From positions 53,147,358 through 53,211,357 of the forward strand of contig NC_030683.2 in NCBI RefSeq assembly GCF_000004195.4: 64,000 nt of DNA. Direction: 5' to 3'. This stretch comes from Xenopus tropicalis (lineage: Eukaryota > Chordata > Amphibia > Anura > Pipidae). The position numbers and the translations under genes were made by a program. The notes below the pieces were generated by a model. It was not told where the DNA came from, searched no databases, and saw only the letters and a list, made by a program, of their open reading frames with translations. Shown here one piece after another: positions 58,028-64,000 of this stretch (within the stretch, counting starts at the first letter, position 1; the number at the start of each line of letters is the position of its first letter).

Positions 58028-58448
58028 GGGGGCAGATTTATCAAAATGTGCAATTAAAGCTCACCACAGTAAATTCCACCACTCTCTATTTATTTTTATA
58101 GGATTTTTATATAGAATTTTTGGAGGCATATTTGTTAAATGGTGAGCTACAACGTTTGTCCATTGATAAATAAGCCTCTAAGGGCTCTGGCACATGGGGA
58201 GATTAGTCGACTGCGACAAATCTCCCTGTTCGCGGGCGACTAATCTCCCCGGATTGCCATCCCACCGGCGATTAACATTTTCGCCGGTGGGATGGCAATC
58301 CGGGCAGATTAGTCGCCCGCGAACAAGGAGATTTGTCACGGGCGACTAATCTCCCCATGTGCCAGAGCCATAAGAATCCAACAAATTAATAGATAGTGGT
58401 GAAATTTTACTGTGAAGAGCTCAAATTTCACACTTTGATCTGCCCCTT
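58028..58448. mobile_element. MITE 'ggcagatttatcaaa' family, itself interrupted
   Basis: The left ggggcagatttatcaaaatg then tgcaattaaagctcacc is the inverse of the right ...gagctcaaatttcacacttt then gatctgcccc. It matches 59573..59790 closely, except for the element at 58182..58370 inserted within it. Confidence 0.75.
58182..58370. mobile_element. Palindromic MITE, 'gattagtcgcccg' family, TAA duplication
   Basis: Ends gggctctggcacatgggga and tccccatgtgccagagcc are inverted; the middle gattgccatcccaccggcg pairs with cgccggtgggatggcaatc. TAA flanks both sides (58179..58181, 58371..58373). Comparison with 59700..59720 confirms that the surrounding MITE is continuous without it. Confidence 0.88.
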
Positions 58449-58952
58449 TAAGTATAGTGATCCAAATTACAGAAGGACCCCTTATCTGGAAAACCCCAGT
58501 TTTAAAGCTGGACAATAGCTAACCCTTAGGCAGACAGAATCTGTTGGAACCAATTGCTGTACCATAGTTCCTTAACTTTTTTCACAGGAAAACCCAAATT
58601 ACATCTGGGATTCAGTTATTGACAGTTTAACATCACATAAACTTATCATACAATTTTAATAAGAAAATTTCTAATATTTGCTGCCCATCATCATGGTTCA
58701 CTACATGTTGAATATTAATTGCCTCTCCTATTTAGGTCTAATATGCTAATGGGAATTATTTTTGGTTTGTTTGTGTGTCCTTTGTGCAGCAAGTATCCTC
58801 TGACCAGAAAAAGAAGCATCTTGCTATAATCCAAAATAGACAAATAAACAGACAGTAAGGCTGGGGCAGATGTATAATAAGGTACTTAGAGCTAACACTT
58901 TACATTTATCTGTATATAGAAGATTAAATCAGATAGAGGACAATTACTTATC

Positions 58953-59299
58953 CTTAAGGTGGCCACACACGTGGCGATTTGCGATCTTTCATGCGACCAT
59001 CGGTCGCACGAAAGATCGTACAATCAGCCACAAACCGTTCATGGCTGAAACGGCAGATAAGGAGGTAGAAACAATAGGATTTCTACTTCCTTCTGCCGAT
59101 TCAGCGCTGAAGGCAGATTTTGGTCAGGCGCCTTCTATGGCGCCCGATCAAAATCTTTTAACTGGCGCGATCGGCGAGTCCACCGATATCAGCAGCTTCC
59201 TGCGATATCGGTCGACTCGCTGACTTGCCATACACGCACCGAATATCGTACGAAACGAGGTTTCATATGATATCATCGGTTCGTGTATGGCCAGCTTAA
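58953..59299 (+). mobile_element. Palindromic MITE, 'ggccatacac' family, copy C
   Basis: Left ttaaggtggccacacacgtgg and right cgtgtatggccagcttaa are inverted. It is highly similar to copy B (45973..46319): gtagaaacaataggatttct and ggtcaggcgccttctatggc are identical. The shared reading frame between copies is a by-product. Confidence 0.85.
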
Positions 59300-59539
59300 G
59301 TCAGTATCAGGTACATATGAGGCATGCTTATAATGTATTAAAGGTTTAAAAGGAACAGAAACAGCAACAATATGAAAGTGTATCAAAGTAATTATTATGT
59401 TATGTACTATTGCCCTGCACTGGTAAAAGTGGTGTGTTTGCTCCAAAAACCCTACTATAGTTTAAATAAACAAGTGACTGTGTAGCCATGGGAGTAGTTA
59501 TTCAACTTGAAATAGGAAAATAGCAGAAAACCTATTGAA

Positions 59540-60008
59540 TTTATTTAGTGCTTAAATAATTTCTTAGTAGTCTTGGCTGCGGATTTATCAAAGTGTGCAA
59601 TTAAACTCACCACAGTAAATTCCACCATACTCTATTCATTTCTGTGGGATTTTTGGAGGCATATTTGTTAAATGGCGAGCTCCAACGTTTGTTCATTAAT
59701 AAATAATCCTCTAAAAATCCAAAAGAAGTTAATAGAGATTAGTGGAATTTTACTGTGAAGAGCTCAAATTTCACACTTTGGTTTGCCCCTTAAAATATAG
59801 TGATCCAAATTACAGAAAGGACCTTTATCTGGAAACCCCCAGTTCCTGGGCATTCTGGATACCAGGTACAAGGTACTGTTGTATTATACAGAGAAAAAAA
59901 GAAAATAAATTTTTTTAAGAATTAAATTATTTGCATAAAATTGACTCTGTGATAGATTACTTTCCTGTAATTCAGAGCTTTCTGGATAAGAAATCCCATA
60001 CCGGTATA
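59540..60008. mobile_element. 'acaggta-ggatc' family repeat carrying a nested MITE
   Basis: Flanks 59540..59572 and 59792..60008 belong to the repeat whose complete copy is 44918..45209 (agtgatccaaattacagaaa, agctttctggataagaaatc, ccggta end). The 'ggatttatcaaa' MITE (59573..59790) is nested in it at the same site as in the 58-kb copy. Confidence 0.7.
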
Positions 60009-60009
60009 A

Positions 60010-63000
60010 GGTTATAGACTACGCAATCTACTAGTTAGCATGCCACATTTTACTTTCTCTTAGTATATTCTAGTTATTCACCATTAAAAGTTTGAGCTCT
60101 GAGTACCCTATTACCCATGTGTCTCTGCCTGTTTCTAATATCTGTTATACTTTTGGCACACCAGCTTGGGAAGTGGCTGGAATTATTAATATATGTAAGC
60201 ATTTCTAGTAGTGACACTGTAACATTTTTAAAAGTAAAAATACATTTTGGCTATGTGCAATTACAGAGAAAAGGGAAGCCCTACAGCTTAGTTGTGCTTT
60301 TCAAGAGATTTAGTATGGTAGGACAGACAGGATACATGTAAATAGTCAGTAAAATAGTTAATACCTCAAATATGGTTGGCTAAATATAGCCATGGAATCT
60401 GAAGGACAGTGCATGTCAATTAAAAGACAGAACCCTGAATGTTCCATTTTGCTCGTGGTTGACTTTTGTTTTGTGTTGGAAAGTTGTTCTAAAAGCTTTG
60501 AGCTGTGTCAGCTATAGAAGACCTTGGGCAGGTTACGTTATCTCTATGTGCCTCAGGAGTCAAACTCACATTGTAAACTTTGTGTGCAATTTCTTTACCT
60601 TAGAAAATGCTAAGAGCACTGTACAAAATGAGCGCTTTAGGCGAATATACGTTGTAGATATTACTATTTTTTCAGTGGGAGGTGCAAAAACTTTTGTTTT
60701 AAAATGTTATATTCTGCTACATGACTAAAATATATTTTGAGAGGGAAAGGAAAGTTACCTTTAATGACCCTTTTGCTCTACTGGTGAATGTTCATTTATG
60801 TACTTGTTTCCTCATCAAATTGATGTCTTGCTAATTTCTTAGGTTTACATGGCTTTGGTATTGTGTGGGCCCATTTTGTTTTCCCAGCCTGATTGTGAGT
60901 GTGTGTGCATGGTATATCTATGCTATGGAGTTTAGTGGAGCTTCAAGTGGGCTAACAAAATCCTCTGTGTTTCACTGTGTACTTTCAGCCTCCTTGAAGT
61001 TAACCCTTTCTGCAAACCCATTTGTGCATTTGTATGTATATTGAAGTATCTTATAAAGGGACAATCGTATTAATTCTGTTGTTTACTCATATATCGAATT
61101 TTGCCTGCAGATATCTATTTATACCCAGCATTACTTGACATAGCATATCTTTTTTTAAACTATGTGTGTATTTTGAAAAAAAAATTCAAGATGTTAATTT
61201 TTTTTTATTTGGAACTAGCAACAATGAATGATTGATTATGAATTATCTGATAGAGGAACACTTTGCAATAATGTTTATTTTGTATATATTTGGGGGCCTT
61301 TCAGTTAAGTAGAATAATTGGATTCTGTGTGTTTTTCTTAGTGTTTTTACAGATCTAAACTTCTTAAAGGGCCTTTGTATCTCTATCCAAACACTAATAA
61401 AAGTGAAGCCTTTTCTTACTTCAAGTTTAGGATTTATCCTATAGGAAATATTTATGGAAGATTTATTTGTGACAGTGTTGTATAAAATATGTAACCAGAC
61501 TTCATTGAGATGAACATATTATCTACATAAAAATTATATAAACTTTGGTACATAATTTCTAAAGAAAAACCTTTACATTTATGTAAGCAATGTGTTATTA
61601 TTTGAACTGTTTATTGCTTTTTTTCTAATAAATGAAAGTTGTCACTGCAATGAAGATATTTGTTAGAAAGGCTTTGTACCCTTGCAGTGCATTTTAGGTG
61701 ACTCTTACAGCATGCGGTTTGATGCTAAAATAATCTAACATAGTTGCTTTGGAGTGCATGCTGTCTGTCCGAATACCAAAAGTATTCTTTTTAGAGTATA
61801 TGCTAATGCTTTTAAAGATGTAGATGCCATATTTCAGTAAAGAACATATAGGGAGAAATCTTGCTTATTACTTTAGCAGCTAGTATTTTTTTCACTGTTG
61901 TAATGAATGTCTCTTATACTGTAGAAAGTATTAATCTTATAACTGCTTGAACTGTAATGTCATTATTTTACTATTTCGTAACTAGCAAGTTATGGCTCTG
62001 TCTATAAAACTGGTTTTCTGACATTTCCAGTGCATTCATATATTGGATATTGAGCTCCCAAATCTTGCTAGGCTGGTTAGGAATGAATTTCACGTTCATC
62101 TGTTATGCTTACACACTACATTTGGCATTGTTTGCCAAATGTTCTAGATATATAGCAGGAATCTCAGCTGTAGCTGCCTCAGTACATCAAACAATAATAT
62201 GAAGAGTAAGGCACCTCTTGTTTAGAGGCAATTTCTTTATAAATATACAAATACTCTTACCTCTTAAACTGGATGGTACAGGGATAAAGACCTAATAGCT
62301 GGATATATTTGGTGTGTTGTATAGTTGGAAAGTTTTCATTTAAGAAAAGTAAACACAAGAGTTAGCACTCCAGTTTATTAATGTGATATATTAACCCATG
62401 TTTGCTTTAAGTATGCATGTACTTATTTATAGTTTCATTCAGTAACAAATCTTCCACTAAATAATTGGTCAAATACTAAGAGAAATCTTCATCTACATGT
62501 ACATATAAAAATGCTAGTGTTAATGACAAAAGCAGTTGCATTTAAAAGGGATTGTCTGTATTTCAGTTTCTGCATATATTTCTCCCATCCTGTCAGGAAA
62601 AAAACCCATAGGTTTAGTATGGACAATCTACAGACCCACCGGTAACTGCACCGTTTTACCACCACACTTCACCAATTCTACTATTAAGTGTCACACTCAC
62701 AAGACACTTTGCCAGTTTTGGCAACATTTACCAGCTGTGGGCTCCTTGTGGTACTTCCTATTGTAAACAAACTGAAGCTTCCTATGGTGATTCACATTAT
62801 TATGACCAAAACACATATTTACAAAGATGCATGTCCTGAAATAGAGCAGACTTTGCCACTTTAATACAAAACCACATTCAAGGGTTTTGTGTATGAAAAA
62901 ACAGCCTGTGCCAATGATGGCAGACTGTTAACGAGTTAAAAGAGAGGCATAGCTGATAGATTTTGGCATTTGTCTACCATAAATACATTTGCAGAAGAAA

Positions 63001-64000
63001 TGACAGGTACAAGATTAGCATACAAAAATAGTGAAGGACTTTTAGTGACCTTTCAACACTCATTTAGAAAACATGTTACAGTGGTGCAGTAGCACCCTGG
63101 AGACCTGAAAGGGCATCAACCATTCAATGATAGAGTAACAACATAATCAACACACTGCTAAATGAAAAATATTCTTAAACCATTTATTAGCCACGGAGTG
63201 TGACCAACACTATAATATTTTGGAGGGATAAATCAAGTGAGAATATCAAGTGCGTCAAACCCACCACATTTCTCTGATTTTACCTTCCTAGAGATTTATA
63301 ATTCACAGTAGCAGAAATACAGACAGTCATTTCTTACATGCACATTAGAATTTGGGTTCCATAGTGGATCAAGTATTTTCTGGAGGATTTGCTATTTGTA
63401 GAAAGTCCTAAGTCATGCATAACTAGGAATAACATTACATTTATCTTATGAAATTGGATATTTTTCTTGTTGAAGACAACACAAAAATGTTTAATTTGTT
63501 GTGAATATATGTATCATTACATACAAAACAGTCTGAATAGAAAACATTTTTAAGAACTGGCAGAAATGAATTGTAAAAGTTTTTAAACGTTTTTTTTTGT
63601 TAAAGAGTTAATATTGCAAACAAAAGGGCTTCTTGCTTACAGATCTACAGAATCCTCCTAAATATACATATACACACACCAAGGAATATGAATTGATCCA
63701 TCTTCCTGGTGCCAAGGTTAAATTGTCAGCTCTGTGGAGCAGGCATGTAGCACTAATTTAAGAGATGCACTATGAGTTGTATCTTTAGAAGTATAATATC
63801 TGGCAATTTCCGTTATTTGTAACTATGTAAGCACTACATAATGGCATGTTTATTTTATATTATTGTACTGGAAGCAGTAGCCTGTAGATTATAGGCACAA
63901 TTTATAATGTATATGTTTTATTCCTTTTTTTTCTTGTGATTTTGTGTTTTATGTATAGATTGGATACAGTTGTTACTGGGTAACCATATTTAGAGCTGAA
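60010..64000. other. AT-rich flank nearly free of recognisable repeats
   Basis: No MITE, LINE or Tc1 piece that I can name occurs in these 4 kb, in contrast to the preceding 60 kb. No coding exon was found on either strand. AATAAA hexamers are at 61396..61401 and 61627..61632 (+). A TGTATATA string, the Pumilio-type motif when transcribed, is at 61281..61288. It could be the 3' UTR of a gene not identified, or simply old unique sequence. Confidence 0.4.

Noticed and set aside
60010..64000. Possible 3' exon of ppif on the minus strand
   Set aside because: Expected from mammalian gene order, but I found no cyclophilin-like sequence in any frame.

Overview
The window is intronic, exonic and 3'-flanking DNA of a frog, almost certainly Xenopus. 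Two things point there. The only cellular gene is a vertebrate one, ZCCHC24. The rest is filled with repeats typical of pipid frogs: CR1-clade LINEs, Tc1-like transposons, TTAA-flanked T2/Kolobok-type MITEs and many near-palindromic MITEs. I cannot separate X. tropicalis from X. laevis by eye.

Gene layout: ZCCHC24 (zinc finger CCHC domain-containing 24) lies on the + strand. Three coding exons are visible: 15413..15613 (67 codons, the CCHC zinc knuckle), 47317..47481 (55 codons, most of a 3CxxC zinc-binding domain) and 52626..52739 (37 codons plus stop, the last CxxC pair). All junctions are phase 0 with AG/GT borders. The 159 visible residues match the C-terminal two thirds of the roughly 241-residue vertebrate protein. 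The first coding exon (about 80 codons) is not here and should lie upstream, so bases 1..15412 are the end of intron 1. Intron 2 is 31.7 kb, intron 3 is 5.1 kb, and 3' UTR or flank follows from 52740.

Repeat layout: intron 1 holds a 429-bp insertion with 17-bp flanking repeats (542..970), T2-type MITEs (1939..2458, 2767..3391), a LINE tail (3920..4292), a cluster of three Tc1-like pieces (7.8-10.7 kb) and a probable solo LTR (14329..15216). Intron 2 holds a nearly full-length but broken CR1 (25884..29590) with tandem 5' promoter-like monomers, a nearly intact Tc1 relic (36796..38377), a hAT-type element with an 8-bp target duplication and an internal minisatellite (40100..40963), and many palindromic MITEs. 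Intron 3 holds a 5'-truncated CR1 with an uninterrupted 638-codon reverse transcriptase frame on the minus strand. Downstream of the gene, 57.0-60.0 kb is a nested stack of MITEs, and 60.0-64.0 kb is nearly free of recognisable repeats.

I saw no tRNA, rRNA, CRISPR array or second cellular gene. The most interesting structures are the nested MITE stack with its own empty-site comparison inside the window, the near-perfect 459-bp hairpin MITE, the hAT element that amplified a minisatellite, the CR1 copy with promoter monomers and an internal 32-bp-arm hairpin, and a perfect 28-bp palindrome centred on a consensus CRE.
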